A DNA stretch of 64,000 bases from Halothermothrix sp. (GCA_016841825.1 JAENYK010000011.1:124001-188000); one strand, 5' to 3'. Shown: positions 26,680 through 36,808, counted from the stretch's first letter. Translations and numbers: made by a program. The notes: generated from the letters alone by a model not told the origin.

Positions 26680-27354
26680 TTAGATTAATTTAATCACCCC
26701 TAATAAAATTAAGATAAATCCTGATAGATAAGCAACTTTACTGTTTAAAATAGATGTCAAACGGGTACTCATAAAATTTCCCATATAAAGAAAGAGAAAT
26801 TTAGTCAAACCAACAATTATAGGAATAACCAAAGGATTAAAACCCGACAAGGCCGCACCAAAACCTGCACCCAGGGCATCCAGAGCAAGAGCTATCCCTA
26901 AAAACATCGCCTCATAATTGCTAATTGATCCTGATGAATCAAAATCTGCCTGAGTTGGTTCTCTGAAGATATGAATAATTATTCCCAGAGGTTTAATGTT
27001 CCAGGAAAGTAACTCTTTTGGCTGAGACTCAAGCTCCTGGTCTGTATAAATTATGGAATACCCCTCTTTTATATCTTTTTCAATAGCAAATGATTTATAA
27101 GTCTCATAAAAAACCATAGTTCCCACACCAATTAAAATTATAGCACCAATTATCTCCGCCGTTTCAGGCGAGATAAATCCGGTTATTCCGGTTCCTATTG
27201 CCATGGCTACCATAATAAATAATGCCGAGGTTCCACTAATGATGCAAAGTGGGAGAAATGAAACCTTTATTTTTCGTAACCCATAAGTAACTCCAACAAA
27301 AAAGCCATCTAAACTTATTGCGATAGCTAGAAAACATATGTAAAATAGGTCCAT
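26680..27354 (-). CDS. ytaF: Sporulation-type membrane protein YtaF (MntP-like fold)
   Basis: 224 residues with six membrane helices in two related halves. The N-terminal half has A-I-S-L-D-G-F-F-V-G and the C-terminal half A-L-A-L-D-A-L-G-A-G-F-G-A-A-L, the duplicated acidic motif of the MntP/YtaF superfamily. A central polar loop contains D-F-D-S-S-G-S-I-S. In Bacillus ytaF is sporulation-associated, and it commonly sits between mutM and coaE as here. The transported ion is unproved. It starts at an ATG behind AAAGGAGG. Confidence 0.9.
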   Translation of the reverse strand: MDLFYICFLAIAISLDGFFVGVTYGLRKIKVSFLPLCIISGTSALFIMVAMAIGTGITGFISPETAEIIGAIILIGVGTMVFYETYKSFAIEKDIKEGYSIIYTDQELESQPKELLSWNIKPLGIIIHIFREPTQADFDSSGSISNYEAMFLGIALALDALGAGFGAALSGFNPLVIPIIVGLTKFLFLYMGNFMSTRLTSILNSKVAYLSGFILILLGVIKLI

Positions 27355-27437
27355 AACTTTTCCTCCTTTACTTTGATACTAGTTATCTTATTCAGTAGGG
27401 AAAAGTCCTGTGCCTGTCTTACCCTGGACTGTCATTC

Positions 27438-29330
27438 TCAGGAAACTAAAGTCTCCCAGTCAGTGTACAGCTCCTCTAGCCTTTTAACCAGCTGCTGATA
27501 CTCCTCATTTTTCTGAGAGATCACCTCTTCGGGCCTCTGATAAAGAGTTGGATCAGCCAATTCTGCGGTGAGAGTCTCTTTTCTCTTCTCCAATTGTTCT
27601 ATCTCTAACTCAACTTCCTCTAATCGACGTCTGATACTCTGTTCTTCATTTCGTTCTTTCTGGCGTTTGATAAAATTCTCTTTAACCTCAGAAACACTGC
27701 TCACCTGAATAATTTTCTCCTGTTGATCCTTTTTCGCTTTATACTCTGAGTAACTGCCAATATACTCTGTAAAAGCCCCATCTTCCAGTTCCCAAATTTT
27801 GTTGACGATCCTTTCAACAAAGAAACGGTCATGTGAAACCATTATAATAGTTCCGGGAAACTCTTTCAATGATTCTTCTAATACCTCTGTGGCAGTCACA
27901 TCAAGATGATTGGTTGGTTCGTCTAAAACCAGAAGATTACCTTTGCCCAATGATAGCTCAGCCAAAACCAGACGACTCCGTTCACCACCACTTAACTTAT
28001 AGATTTCCTTAAAGACATCATCTTCGACGAACAAAAATCTGGCCAATAAATCTCTGGCTTCCTGTTCTGTTAACCGATATTTATCTCTAATATATCCAAT
28101 CAAATTTTTATCTGAAGCCAACTCTTCATGTTCCTGAGAATAATATGAAATACTAATCCCTGCCCCCAGAACTATCTCACCAGAATCTGGTTTTATCTGA
28201 TCCAGAATAATTTTCAGAAAAGTGGTTTTTCCCGCTCCATTAGGTCCGACTATGGCTATCTTATCACCTCGATAGAGGTTTAAATCCACATCTTCAAAAA
28301 GAGTTAATTCTGGATAGCTTTTACTTAGCTGATTTACTTTGAGAACATCATTACCCCCTCGACGTTCAATAGAAAAGTATATTTTAGGTAAGTCAATCTC
28401 CATTGGTGGACGTTTAATTCGTTCCATCCTGGCCAGATGTTTTCGTCTCCCCTGTGCCTGTCGAGTATTTTGACCCGCAATATTTCTCCGGATGAACTCT
28501 TCCATCTGATTAATCTTTCCCTGCTGTTTTTCATATTCTCGTTTCCATTCCAATAAACGACGTTTACGATCCTCCAGATAGAAAGAATAATTCCCGTGAT
28601 AATGCTCCAACTCTCCATCTCTTAATTCCATAATTCTGGTAACAATCTGATTTAGAAAATACCGATCGTGGGAGATAACAATCATCGAACCGGGATAATC
28701 TTTCAAATAACCTTCCAACCACTCCCGGGCGTGTAAATCCAGGTGATTGGTCGGCTCATCTAATAACAACAAATCGGGAGTTATTAGTAATAATCTGGCG
28801 AGACCTGCCCTGGTTTTCTGACCACCACTCAACTGATTGATTTTTAACTGATAGTCTTTTGCCTCAAAGCCCAAACCCTTTAAAACCCCTTTAATTCGAC
28901 TCTCTACAGAATAACCGTCCAGTTCATCATATTTATGCGAAAGATTTGAGTATTCCCCGGTAACTTTTGAATATAATTTGGAATCATCCTGAATATCTTT
29001 TTGGCCCATCATAAATTCCAGTTCCCTCAAACGATCATTGATAGCAAAAACATCATTAAACACCTCTAACATGGCAGAATAAAGAGTTATATCAGACTCC
29101 CATTCAAAATCTTGAGGTAAATACCCAATCGATGCTTTTCCGCTTTTAATTAATTCACCTTCATCCAATTCTTCCTGACCCATAAGGATTTTAAAGATAG
29201 TGCTCTTTCCGGCACCATTGGGCCCAATTAAACCAATCCGTTCTCCAGGTTGAATTTGAAAAGTCACACCCACCAGAACCTCCTGATCGATAAATGACTT
29301 ATATGCTTCCCTAAATTGTAATAAGGCCAT
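27438..29330 (-). CDS. ABC-F family ATPase (ribosome-associated)
   Basis: 630 residues with two ABC domains on one chain and no membrane segment. First domain: G-P-N-G-A-G-K-S-T, L-S-G-G-Q-K-T-R, L-L-L-L-D-E-P-T-N-H-L-D. An arginine- and lysine-rich linker follows (R-R-N-I-A-G-Q-N-T-R-Q-A-Q-G-R-R-K). Second domain: G-P-N-G-A-G-K-T-T, L-S-G-G-E-R-S-R, L-V-L-D-E-P-T-N-H-L-D. A coiled-coil tail occupies the last 70 residues. It is of the YdiF/Uup-like type that acts on the ribosomal E site. Housekeeping translation function or antibiotic protection cannot be separated by sequence alone. Confidence 0.93.
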   Translation of the reverse strand: MALLQFREAYKSFIDQEVLVGVTFQIQPGERIGLIGPNGAGKSTIFKILMGQEELDEGELIKSGKASIGYLPQDFEWESDITLYSAMLEVFNDVFAINDRLRELEFMMGQKDIQDDSKLYSKVTGEYSNLSHKYDELDGYSVESRIKGVLKGLGFEAKDYQLKINQLSGGQKTRAGLARLLLITPDLLLLDEPTNHLDLHAREWLEGYLKDYPGSMIVISHDRYFLNQIVTRIMELRDGELEHYHGNYSFYLEDRKRRLLEWKREYEKQQGKINQMEEFIRRNIAGQNTRQAQGRRKHLARMERIKRPPMEIDLPKIYFSIERRGGNDVLKVNQLSKSYPELTLFEDVDLNLYRGDKIAIVGPNGAGKTTFLKIILDQIKPDSGEIVLGAGISISYYSQEHEELASDKNLIGYIRDKYRLTEQEARDLLARFLFVEDDVFKEIYKLSGGERSRLVLAELSLGKGNLLVLDEPTNHLDVTATEVLEESLKEFPGTIIMVSHDRFFVERIVNKIWELEDGAFTEYIGSYSEYKAKKDQQEKIIQVSSVSEVKENFIKRQKERNEEQSIRRRLEEVELEIEQLEKRKETLTAELADPTLYQRPEEVISQKNEEYQQLVKRLEELYTDWETLVS

Positions 29331-29355
29331 CTATCCTTTCCCCCTTTACAAACCC

Positions 29356-30180
29356 CTATCCTTTCGATTGACAGTTTGGACAATAATGACTGCTCCGTCC
29401 TCCTACCTGAATTCTTAAAATAGGTGTACCACAATTTTTACAGGGTTCCCCTTCCAGACCATAAACATTAAGATAGTTTTGATTATTCCCTGATTCTCCA
29501 AAGCTATCGACATAATCCCGTCTGGTAGTCCCCCGGTTTTCAATACCCTGAAGCAAAACCTGCTGAATAGCTTTAAAAAGTAGCTTCTTATCTTCCAGAT
29601 TTAAAGTATCTGCTGTTCTCTCAGGATGAATCTTGCTCAAAAAGAGCGCCTCGTCTGCATAAATATTACCAATACCAGCAATAAACTCCTGTTTTAAAAT
29701 CAATGGTTTAATCCTGGTTTTTTTCTTCTCCATTGCCTGCAAAAACTCCTCTTCACTCATCTCTAAAGGTTCTGGTCCCAGATTGGCAAATCCCCCAGCC
29801 TTTTGAGGAGCAGTTTTCGGAATCAAATACATCCGTCCAAATTTACGAATTTCAACAAACCTAAGTTGATAACCGTTATCCAGAGATATTACTACATGGG
29901 TATGCTTGTCTATCTCAGCAGCATTCTCTATATAAATCAATTTACCAGACATTCTTAAGTGGGTTACCAATAACTCATTACCGACCAGATAAATGACAAT
30001 ATATTTTCCCCGCCGCCCAACAGTTTCAATCTGGCGACCAGGTAGCTCCGCAGCAAAGGTTTCTTTATCAGGATAACCAATAATCGGGTCATAAGTCACT
30101 TTTACATCTACAATCTCTCTCCCAGTAAGCAACGGGCGGAGAGATCTAACAATCGTTTCCACTTCCGGTAGTTCAGGCAT
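29356..30180 (-). CDS. mutM: Formamidopyrimidine-DNA glycosylase
   Basis: 274 residues. Mature P-E-L-P-E-V-E-T supplies the catalytic proline and glutamate; the lysine in H-L-R-M-S-G-K and the C-terminal zinc finger C-K-N-C-G...C-P-N-C with its arginine (G-G-R-S-S-H) complete the active site. It removes 8-oxoguanine and ring-opened purines and nicks the DNA. The start is an ATG behind AGGGGG. It shares the minus strand with polA upstream, in keeping with the common polA-mutM linkage. Confidence 0.97.
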   Translation of the reverse strand: MPELPEVETIVRSLRPLLTGREIVDVKVTYDPIIGYPDKETFAAELPGRQIETVGRRGKYIVIYLVGNELLVTHLRMSGKLIYIENAAEIDKHTHVVISLDNGYQLRFVEIRKFGRMYLIPKTAPQKAGGFANLGPEPLEMSEEEFLQAMEKKKTRIKPLILKQEFIAGIGNIYADEALFLSKIHPERTADTLNLEDKKLLFKAIQQVLLQGIENRGTTRRDYVDSFGESGNNQNYLNVYGLEGEPCKNCGTPILRIQVGGRSSHYCPNCQSKG

Positions 30181-30433
30181 TATAATTCCCCCTTTTTACT
30201 CATATTAATAGTTTAACATAATCGGGGAAAATTTAAAATACACAATTAGGTTAACCTTTGATTTAATCCTATCTGAAATAACTGTAAAAAGTAGTCGTAG
30301 TTAAGACGACAGAACTCACTTTTTCACACATAAAGTGAAACCGCGGAACGAATGACAAGCGGAGAAGAATTTAAAGTTTTTTTCCCGACTTTTTTGCACT
30401 ATCTTTTCGCAAACTGCATAATGTTCAGATAAT

Positions 30434-30470
30434 AAAAAAGATGCTGCTCCGACAGAACAACACCTTTTTC
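30434..30470 (-). terminator. Rho-independent terminator of the zinc-ribbon gene
   Basis: On the minus strand a 12-bp stem with several G-U pairs is followed by CTTTTTTATT, about 25 bases after the stop of the gene at 30496. The remaining 30181-30433 has no visible gene. Confidence 0.75.
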
Positions 30471-30495
30471 GAAATATTACTCCCAGTTCCTCTAT

Positions 30496-30753
30496 CTATC
30501 TTTCATCATCAGGCAAAAATTCAGCAATCTCCTGTGACCAGCGCATTGATTCATCTTCATATGAGTCAAAATAATCTGCTCTGGCGACAGAAGTTGTACC
30601 ACAGTTTGAGCATTTGACATCATAGTTCTCAAGACCAACATCTAAAATTTGATGTAAAGTATCTTCATTACAGATAGGACAATAATATAAACCTAAATTT
30701 GAACCATCTTCAGTACTATAAGCCGGTACATAGTCAGTATCCCGTAAGTCCAT
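30496..30753 (-). CDS. Small zinc-ribbon protein
   Basis: 85 residues with two CxxC pairs, Y-C-P-I-C-N and K-C-S-N-C-G, spaced like a zinc ribbon of the kind found in RNA- or DNA-binding proteins, and an acidic C-terminal tail. It starts at an ATG behind GGGAGAG and has its own terminator. I do not recognise a named family; a role in nucleic-acid metabolism is only suggested by the fold and by neighbours such as mutM. Confidence 0.7.
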   Translation of the reverse strand: MDLRDTDYVPAYSTEDGSNLGLYYCPICNEDTLHQILDVGLENYDVKCSNCGTTSVARADYFDSYEDESMRWSQEIAEFLPDDER

Positions 30754-30796
30754 TCTAATCTCTCCCTTGACAAGCGTTGGAACGCCAGAATATTAT

Positions 30797-30835
30797 GCCC
30801 CAACATACAGTGCATGGCTCACTGTATGTTGGGGC
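30797..30835 (-). terminator. Perfect 16-bp hairpin after pmbA/tldE
   Basis: Arms 30797-30812 and 30820-30835 pair perfectly around a 7-base loop, 55 bases beyond the stop at 30890. No T run follows, so termination is probable from stem strength only. Confidence 0.6.
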
Positions 30836-30889
30836 TCTAAAATTAGGATGGACTTTAAAGTTAAAATCTAAACTGGTAAATACAAGAGT

Positions 30890-32230
30890 TTATTTACCAC
30901 TAACAACTAACTCGCGAACTACAAAAGATGGTGTCCCCATAAAACCAGTTCCTACATTAAACTCTAAATCATTGCCTATCTGAATAATATCTTGTAAAAG
31001 ATCGCTAAAATTACCTGCAACAGTTACCTCTTTTACAGGCTGAGCCAGTTTTCCATGCTTAATCCAGACTCCAGATGCACCAACCGAAAAATCTCCAGAG
31101 ATGGCGTTCGTTCCACTATGAACACCAGACAATCCCATAACCAGAAAACCTTCCTCTATACCTGCAATCATCTCATCTAAAGAATGCTCACCTTCCTCCA
31201 AATAGAAGTTAGTTGGTGCAACCTCCACATAATCTTTTAAACTTCTACGATGAGCATTACCTGTTGAGCAAAGATTGTCAACTCTAGCAGAATTGGTATC
31301 ATAAAGATAAGATTTTAAAACCCCTTGCTCTACCACAATAGTTCTTTGAGAAGGTACTCCTTCATCATCAAAAGGTGCAGCTCTAAGTCCATCTTCCCGC
31401 AAACCATCATCAATCAGAGTAACTAACGGATTAGCTATCTGGGTATTTAATTTGCCTTTAAACATAGATTTATTCTTCTGAACATTCTCTCCCAAAAACC
31501 CAGGTACAAAAGCAGAAAAGATATCTGAACCTGTATGGGAGTTGAAAAGTACCAGTACATTTTGTGATTCAATCGGCTTACCTCCCAGCAATTGTAAAGC
31601 TTCTTCTGCACCTTTCCGGGCGATATGTACCGGATCCAGATCAGTAATATGTCGCCCATACCCAATACCCAACCCGGTTTGATTTACCCCATCTTTACTG
31701 GCAATCACATGTATGCTTGCAGATACTATACCGTTTTTATAGGATTGATCTAAACCTTTCGAGTTAACCAATCGAACCTCAGCTTCTTCGTCAGCATAGG
31801 CAACAGCAGGAACGTTGGTAATTAAAGAATCATATTCATAGGCAGTCTTTTCAATCAACAAAGCCAGTTTGATCTTTTCCTGAATGTCTGTATTGACTAT
31901 ATCTGGATTGTAAATATGTACTTCTGGATAACTGTCTGCAGGATTCGGTAATTGCTGGTCTCCACTTTTGTCAATTAATCTTGCACTTTCAATAGCTTCC
32001 ATAATGAGCTGTTTTAGACCCTGATCACTTAAATTGGTCGAATACGAAAATCCCATTTTCCCGGCTGTAAATACCCGAGCTGCTATACCCTGTCCAACAG
32101 AAGAGAGGAGAGATTCAACTTCGCTTTTGTAAATTTTGATCTGAGTTTTCTTAATCTGCTCATGATAGATCTCAACTTCATCAGCACCTTTGGATAAACC
32201 CAGTTCAACTAATTTCTTCAAATTCAGCAT
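30890..32230 (-). CDS. pmbA: TldE/PmbA-type subunit of the TldD/TldE metalloprotease
   Basis: 446 residues from the ATG at 32230, preferred over an upstream GTG because AGGGGG lies 9 bases before it. Typical features are an early G-A-D-E-V-E-I-Y-H-E segment, P-F-D-D-E-G-V-P-S-Q-R-T in the middle and N-A-H-R-R-S after it. TldE lacks the zinc-binding HExxxH and works with TldD to degrade unfolded or modified peptides (microcin processing, CcdA turnover in E. coli). It directly follows tldD. Confidence 0.95.
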   Translation of the reverse strand: MLNLKKLVELGLSKGADEVEIYHEQIKKTQIKIYKSEVESLLSSVGQGIAARVFTAGKMGFSYSTNLSDQGLKQLIMEAIESARLIDKSGDQQLPNPADSYPEVHIYNPDIVNTDIQEKIKLALLIEKTAYEYDSLITNVPAVAYADEEAEVRLVNSKGLDQSYKNGIVSASIHVIASKDGVNQTGLGIGYGRHITDLDPVHIARKGAEEALQLLGGKPIESQNVLVLFNSHTGSDIFSAFVPGFLGENVQKNKSMFKGKLNTQIANPLVTLIDDGLREDGLRAAPFDDEGVPSQRTIVVEQGVLKSYLYDTNSARVDNLCSTGNAHRRSLKDYVEVAPTNFYLEEGEHSLDEMIAGIEEGFLVMGLSGVHSGTNAISGDFSVGASGVWIKHGKLAQPVKEVTVAGNFSDLLQDIIQIGNDLEFNVGTGFMGTPSFVVRELVVSGK

Positions 32231-32231
32231 C

Positions 32232-33635
32232 TTATTTATCCCCCTTTCCTTCGGTTCCACCTACTGTAATCTGACTAATCAACAGACTAGGTTGACCAAC
32301 GGCAGCATGAATACTTTGTCCACCTTTACCACACATACCTGGTTCAAAATCAAGATTATCGGCAATCATCTCGATACGATGAAGAATCTCTGGACCATTT
32401 CCGATCAGCGTAGCATTACGTATTGGTTCAGTAATCTGACCATTTTCAATCAGATAACCCTCCCTTACTGCAAATACAAAATCACCTGTTGCCGGGTTGA
32501 CCTGACCTCCACCCATAGATTTGGCAAAAAGACCATATTGGACATTTGTAAAGAGTTCTGCAAATTTGCTCTTACCATTATCGATAAATGTGTTAGTCAT
32601 CCGGGGTAAAGGTAGATGTCGATAGGTCATTCGACGTCCATTGCTGGTAGGTTTTGGACGACCATCTCTCTCTGCAGTAATCCGATCCCACATATATTCT
32701 TTCAAAATTCCTTTTTCAATTAATACAGTCTTCTGGGCAGGCGTACCTTCATCATCTATGCTAAAAGATCCCCATTGATTTTGTATCGTTGGATCATCAA
32801 TAGCAGTTACAATAGATGATGCCACCTGCTGACCTACTTTTCCGGCAAAGACAGAAGAACCTTTAATAATCGCATCTGATTCCAGACCATGACCACAGGC
32901 TTCGTGAAATAATACTCCACCAAAACCGTTATGCATAATTACAGTCATTTTACCAGATGGTGCTGGTCTGGCGCTTAACATAGTTACTGCCTGTTTACCA
33001 GAAATCTCTCCCAACATTTCAGGAGAATATAGATCGAAATATTCCATTCCCATACTATGACCTCTGGAAGCCATACCGGTTTGAATCAGATCCCCTCTTT
33101 GGGCAACTGTTTGTACTACAAACCGAATAGCAGACTGTTCATCCTCAACCCACAGTCCGTCACTGTTTGCGATCATTATCTTCCTGGAATGGTCAAGAAA
33201 TACTATCTTCACCTGTTTGATCTCATCAGATACCCGGGCAGCCCGATCTGCACGCTTTATGAGTTTAACTTTAGCTTCTTTATCATAGTTAACTGCATCA
33301 ATTTTTACTGGGTGCATCTGAGAAATGGGCTTCCTGGTCAGATTTATTACATTTAGATCTCTCGCTGAACTATTGGCTGCTATACCAGCACTTCTGGCAG
33401 CTTCCAGCAAAACTTCAGGACTCAAATCATCTGTATAGGCATATGAGACCTTATCTTTATAAATTACGCGAATACCAACACCAAGATCAAAACCAGTTGA
33501 AGCTTTCTCGATAACCCCACCCTCAGCAGTAAGGTTGTTAGCTTTTTTATCTTCAAAAAAAATCTCTGCAAAATCCGCTCCATATTGGAGAGCCTGTTTT
33601 AAGATCTTCTCCATTAACTCTTTGTTTAACATCAT
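32232..33635 (-). CDS. tldD: TldD metalloprotease subunit
   Basis: 467 residues from the ATG at 33635, which follows AGGGGG by five bases. The zinc-binding motif H-E-A-C-G-H is present in L-F-H-E-A-C-G-H-G-L-E-S-D, with S-I-D-D-E-G-T-P-A-Q-K-T and C-G-K-G-G-Q downstream. It forms a heterodimeric protease with the TldE product of the next gene, whose start is one base beyond the tldD stop. The pair lies downstream of polA on the same strand. Confidence 0.96.
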   Translation of the reverse strand: MMLNKELMEKILKQALQYGADFAEIFFEDKKANNLTAEGGVIEKASTGFDLGVGIRVIYKDKVSYAYTDDLSPEVLLEAARSAGIAANSSARDLNVINLTRKPISQMHPVKIDAVNYDKEAKVKLIKRADRAARVSDEIKQVKIVFLDHSRKIMIANSDGLWVEDEQSAIRFVVQTVAQRGDLIQTGMASRGHSMGMEYFDLYSPEMLGEISGKQAVTMLSARPAPSGKMTVIMHNGFGGVLFHEACGHGLESDAIIKGSSVFAGKVGQQVASSIVTAIDDPTIQNQWGSFSIDDEGTPAQKTVLIEKGILKEYMWDRITAERDGRPKPTSNGRRMTYRHLPLPRMTNTFIDNGKSKFAELFTNVQYGLFAKSMGGGQVNPATGDFVFAVREGYLIENGQITEPIRNATLIGNGPEILHRIEMIADNLDFEPGMCGKGGQSIHAAVGQPSLLISQITVGGTEGKGDK

Positions 33636-33676
33636 CGCTTCCCCCTTATTCATTTTATTAATATTGGAAATAACAA

Positions 33677-36304
33677 TTATGAAGAAATAGATGACTGTTC
33701 CAACCAGTTAGGTCCTATTTCCACATCTACCACAAGAGGTACAACCAGTTTATACGCACCTTCCATCTCAGTTTTCACCAGTTGTGCTATCTGTTCTAAC
33801 TCATCTTTATACACTTCCAGAACCAATTCATCATGTACCTGTAACAAAAGTCGCGAACGGTATTGACCTTCTTTTATAGCCTGGTGAACCTTGAGCATAG
33901 CTATCTTCATAATATCTGCTGCAGTTCCCTGTATTGGAGTATTAATAGCCATTCGTTCTGCAAAACTCCGTTGATGAAAGTTACGACTATTGATCTCCGG
34001 GAGATAACGTTTTCTGTTTTCCAGGGTTGTTACACAATTTTGAGCCTTTGCCAATTGAATAGTAGTATCAATGTATTCTTTTACACCCCGATATCTGGTA
34101 AAATATTTGTCAATATAGTCTTCTGCTTCTTTTACACCTATACCCAGATCCCTGGATAATCCAAATGGACTTAGTCCATAAGCTATACCAAAATTAATAG
34201 CCTTAGCCCGACGTCGATGCTCTTTAGTGACCTGTTCTGTTGACAAATCAAACACCTCAGCGGCGGTCAGGGTATGAATATCTACATCCTCCTGAAATGC
34301 TTTAATCATTCCTGGATCATTGGAGATATGAGCCAAAATTCTTAATTCTACCTGTGAATAGTCTGCGGTTAAAAGAATTGTATCTTCTTCACTGGCAACA
34401 AAAGCCGCTCTGATCTTACGTCCCTCTTCTGTTCTGATCGGAATATTTTGCAGATTCGGCTCAGTGCTACTCAATCTACCGGTAGCAGTAACTGTTTGAT
34501 TGAAATAAGTATGGATTCTCCCGGTATCGGGATGAACCAATGGAGGCAGAGCATCGATATAGGTAGATTTTAATTTAGCCAGTTCCCGGTATTCATGAAT
34601 AAGTAAGATGATACCAGTGGTATCCCGTTTTGCCAGTTCGTCTAAAACCTCTGCACTGGTGGAATATCCGGTCTTGGTCTTTTTTATTACTGGCAAACCA
34701 AGTTTATCAAAAAGGATTTCGCCTAACTGCTTGGGTGAGTTAATATTAAATTCTGTATCGGCTATATCATAAATCTCTTGAGAAATATTCTGCAGTCGCT
34801 CGCCTAATTTGACTGAGAGGTCTTTTAAATATTCTTCATCAACGTCAATTCCATTGAACTCCATCTCTGCCAAAACTTCTTCTAAAGGAATCTCCACTTG
34901 ACTAAATAAATGAATCAAATTCGATTCCGCTAATCTGGCAACCAATTTTTGTTCCAGTTGATCCAATAGATTCAGATTTAAAACTGCTGAAGCTATCCCT
35001 TCTTCCTGCTCAGGTAGAGTAATCAGTAGATGTTCACTGACAATCTCATTCCAGGATGGATTCTTCTCGGAAGGACGTAACAGATATACTGCTATATCGG
35101 GATCAAATCTAATAGCCTTAACCTCGATTCCCAATCTGCGTAATGCTACCATCTTAGTCTTAGCCTGATAGATGGATTTGGGAATCAGAGGGTCTGATAA
35201 CAGCTCAGCCAGAGAGTCAGGAATTTGCTGATTGAACGATTCCAGTGGAATATAATAAATCTCTGAATCTTCGCCCATGATTACAATCCCCTGAACAGAA
35301 GAGCGCATTGGATCATCACCTGAAAGTAGAACATCAAAGTTAATCTTCTTTTTCAATGATCCTAAAACTTCAGTCAACTGTTTTTCCGTTGAGATGGTCT
35401 GATAGTTGACATCCGAAAGACTAACCTCTTCTTTTGCGGCAAACTGATCAACCAGACTGCGAAACTCTAATTGTTTAAAGATTTCTACAACTTTTAGCTG
35501 GTCAATATCCCCCATCTCGCATCTGTCAAATTCTATATTAATTGGTACATCAAGTTTGATGGTAGCCAGATGTTTGCTCAGAACAGCGTCCTCTCTATGT
35601 TCTGCTAAAGTCTCTTTTCGCTTTTTTCCGTTTATTTTATCGATATTCTCCAGAACTGTCTCCAGATTACCAAACTCTTTTATCAAAGAGATAGCTGTCT
35701 TCTCCCCAATGCCCGGAACTCCGGGAATATTGTCAGATTTATCACCCATAAGTCCTTTGACATCAATTAGCTGTATCGGTTCTACCCCATACTTTTGGCG
35801 GACATTATCCAGAGTATAGTCTTCAATATCGGTAATTCCTTTTTTGTTATACATTACTCTAATATTATCAGATACCAGTTGTAAAGCATCCCGGTCACCT
35901 GTTACAATCGTCACCTGATGACCTTCTTTTTCAGCGGCTTTTGCCAGAGTTCCCAGAACATCGTCCGCTTCAAATCCTTCAATTGAATAGATTGGAATAT
36001 CAAAAGCCTGTAAAATCTCTTTTACCAGATCAAACTGAGGTATAAGTTCATCCGGAGTTTTGGATCTGGTTCCTTTGTAAGCTGCGAACTCCTTATGTCG
36101 AAAGGTAGGTGCTTTTAAGTCAAATGCTACTGCCAAAAAATCCGGTTTCTCATCATTGATGAGTTTTAAAAGCATTCTAGTAAAACCAAAAGCTGCATTT
36201 GTAGGTAAGCCTTCAGCTGTATTCATTGGGGGCAGGGCATAAAATGCCCGATGTGTCAAACTATTACCATCTAATAAGTAAAGACATTTACGAATTTGAT
36301 CCAT
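33677..36304 (-). CDS. polA: DNA polymerase I
   Basis: 875 residues. The 5'-3' exonuclease domain fills about residues 1-290 (V-T-G-D-R-D-A-L-Q-L and D-K-S-D-N-I-P-G-V-P-G-I-G). The middle 3'-5' exonuclease domain lacks the D-x-E active-site motif (it reads F-D-V-L-L-S-G-D), as in other Firmicute enzymes, so proofreading is probably lost. Polymerase motifs are D-Y-S-Q-V-E-L-R-I-L-A-H (A), R-R-A-K-A-I-N-F-G-I-A-Y-G (B) and V-H-D-E-L-V-L-E-V (C). It fills gaps and removes primers. It starts at an ATG behind AAGGAGG. Confidence 0.97.
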   Translation of the reverse strand: MDQIRKCLYLLDGNSLTHRAFYALPPMNTAEGLPTNAAFGFTRMLLKLINDEKPDFLAVAFDLKAPTFRHKEFAAYKGTRSKTPDELIPQFDLVKEILQAFDIPIYSIEGFEADDVLGTLAKAAEKEGHQVTIVTGDRDALQLVSDNIRVMYNKKGITDIEDYTLDNVRQKYGVEPIQLIDVKGLMGDKSDNIPGVPGIGEKTAISLIKEFGNLETVLENIDKINGKKRKETLAEHREDAVLSKHLATIKLDVPINIEFDRCEMGDIDQLKVVEIFKQLEFRSLVDQFAAKEEVSLSDVNYQTISTEKQLTEVLGSLKKKINFDVLLSGDDPMRSSVQGIVIMGEDSEIYYIPLESFNQQIPDSLAELLSDPLIPKSIYQAKTKMVALRRLGIEVKAIRFDPDIAVYLLRPSEKNPSWNEIVSEHLLITLPEQEEGIASAVLNLNLLDQLEQKLVARLAESNLIHLFSQVEIPLEEVLAEMEFNGIDVDEEYLKDLSVKLGERLQNISQEIYDIADTEFNINSPKQLGEILFDKLGLPVIKKTKTGYSTSAEVLDELAKRDTTGIILLIHEYRELAKLKSTYIDALPPLVHPDTGRIHTYFNQTVTATGRLSSTEPNLQNIPIRTEEGRKIRAAFVASEEDTILLTADYSQVELRILAHISNDPGMIKAFQEDVDIHTLTAAEVFDLSTEQVTKEHRRRAKAINFGIAYGLSPFGLSRDLGIGVKEAEDYIDKYFTRYRGVKEYIDTTIQLAKAQNCVTTLENRKRYLPEINSRNFHQRSFAERMAINTPIQGTAADIMKIAMLKVHQAIKEGQYRSRLLLQVHDELVLEVYKDELEQIAQLVKTEMEGAYKLVVPLVVDVEIGPNWLEQSSISS

Positions 36305-36546
36305 AGTTAGATCCTCCTTCTATAAGCATGTATCACACTGTAATACCCCAGATAACTGAGGTTATTATAACCATAATTTATATAATTCATGAAATAGTCT
36401 TCAAACCCTTCTTTTTATTTCGGAATGCGAATATTTTCTGGTATATTTGTTAATTTTCCTGTATAAATACTATTATGTTCAGAGTATATCTGTAAATTAA
36501 GAAGATTACAGCAATATTTTATGAAAAATGATCATTTCTAAAGATA

Positions 36547-36593
36547 AAATCGCCTGATACTGATAAAAATTAAATTATCGTATCAGGCGGTTT
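36547..36593 (-). terminator. Terminator after the ArsC-like fragment
   Basis: A stem of about 14 bp with one mismatch (36547-36560 with 36580-36593) and a long A/T loop, followed on the minus strand by TTTTATCTT. It is six bases from the stop at 36599. The remaining 36305-36546 shows no gene. Confidence 0.75.
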
Positions 36594-36598
36594 CTATC

Positions 36599-36781
36599 TC
36601 ATATTTTAACTTTTTCCTCCCATTCAGCTTCTTTAAAGCCCACCAAAACTTCTTTTCCATTAGTCAATATTGGACGTTTAACCAACATACCATCAGAGGC
36701 GAGAATATCCAAAAGTTCTACATTTAGGATACATACAAACTGCCAGTCCATTACATGACCGCTCCTTTCAATCTTAATCAT
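36599..36781 (-). pseudogene. C-terminal fragment of an ArsC/Spx-family protein
   Basis: The last 30 residues (L-L-V-K-R-P-I-style motif, here G-M-L-V-K-R-P-I-L, then V-L-V-G-F-K-E-A-E-W-E) are the C-terminus of arsenate-reductase-like thioredoxin-fold proteins of the ArsC/YffB/Spx group, normally about 115 residues. The N-terminal CxxC or CxxS active site is absent. A possible ribosome site (AAGGAG) precedes an ATG at 36751, so a 50-residue peptide could still be made, but the fold would be incomplete. Loss of the front half by deletion is the simplest view. Confidence 0.65.
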
Positions 36782-36808
36782 AGCCTGATCTTCAAGATTA
36801 TTATCTCC

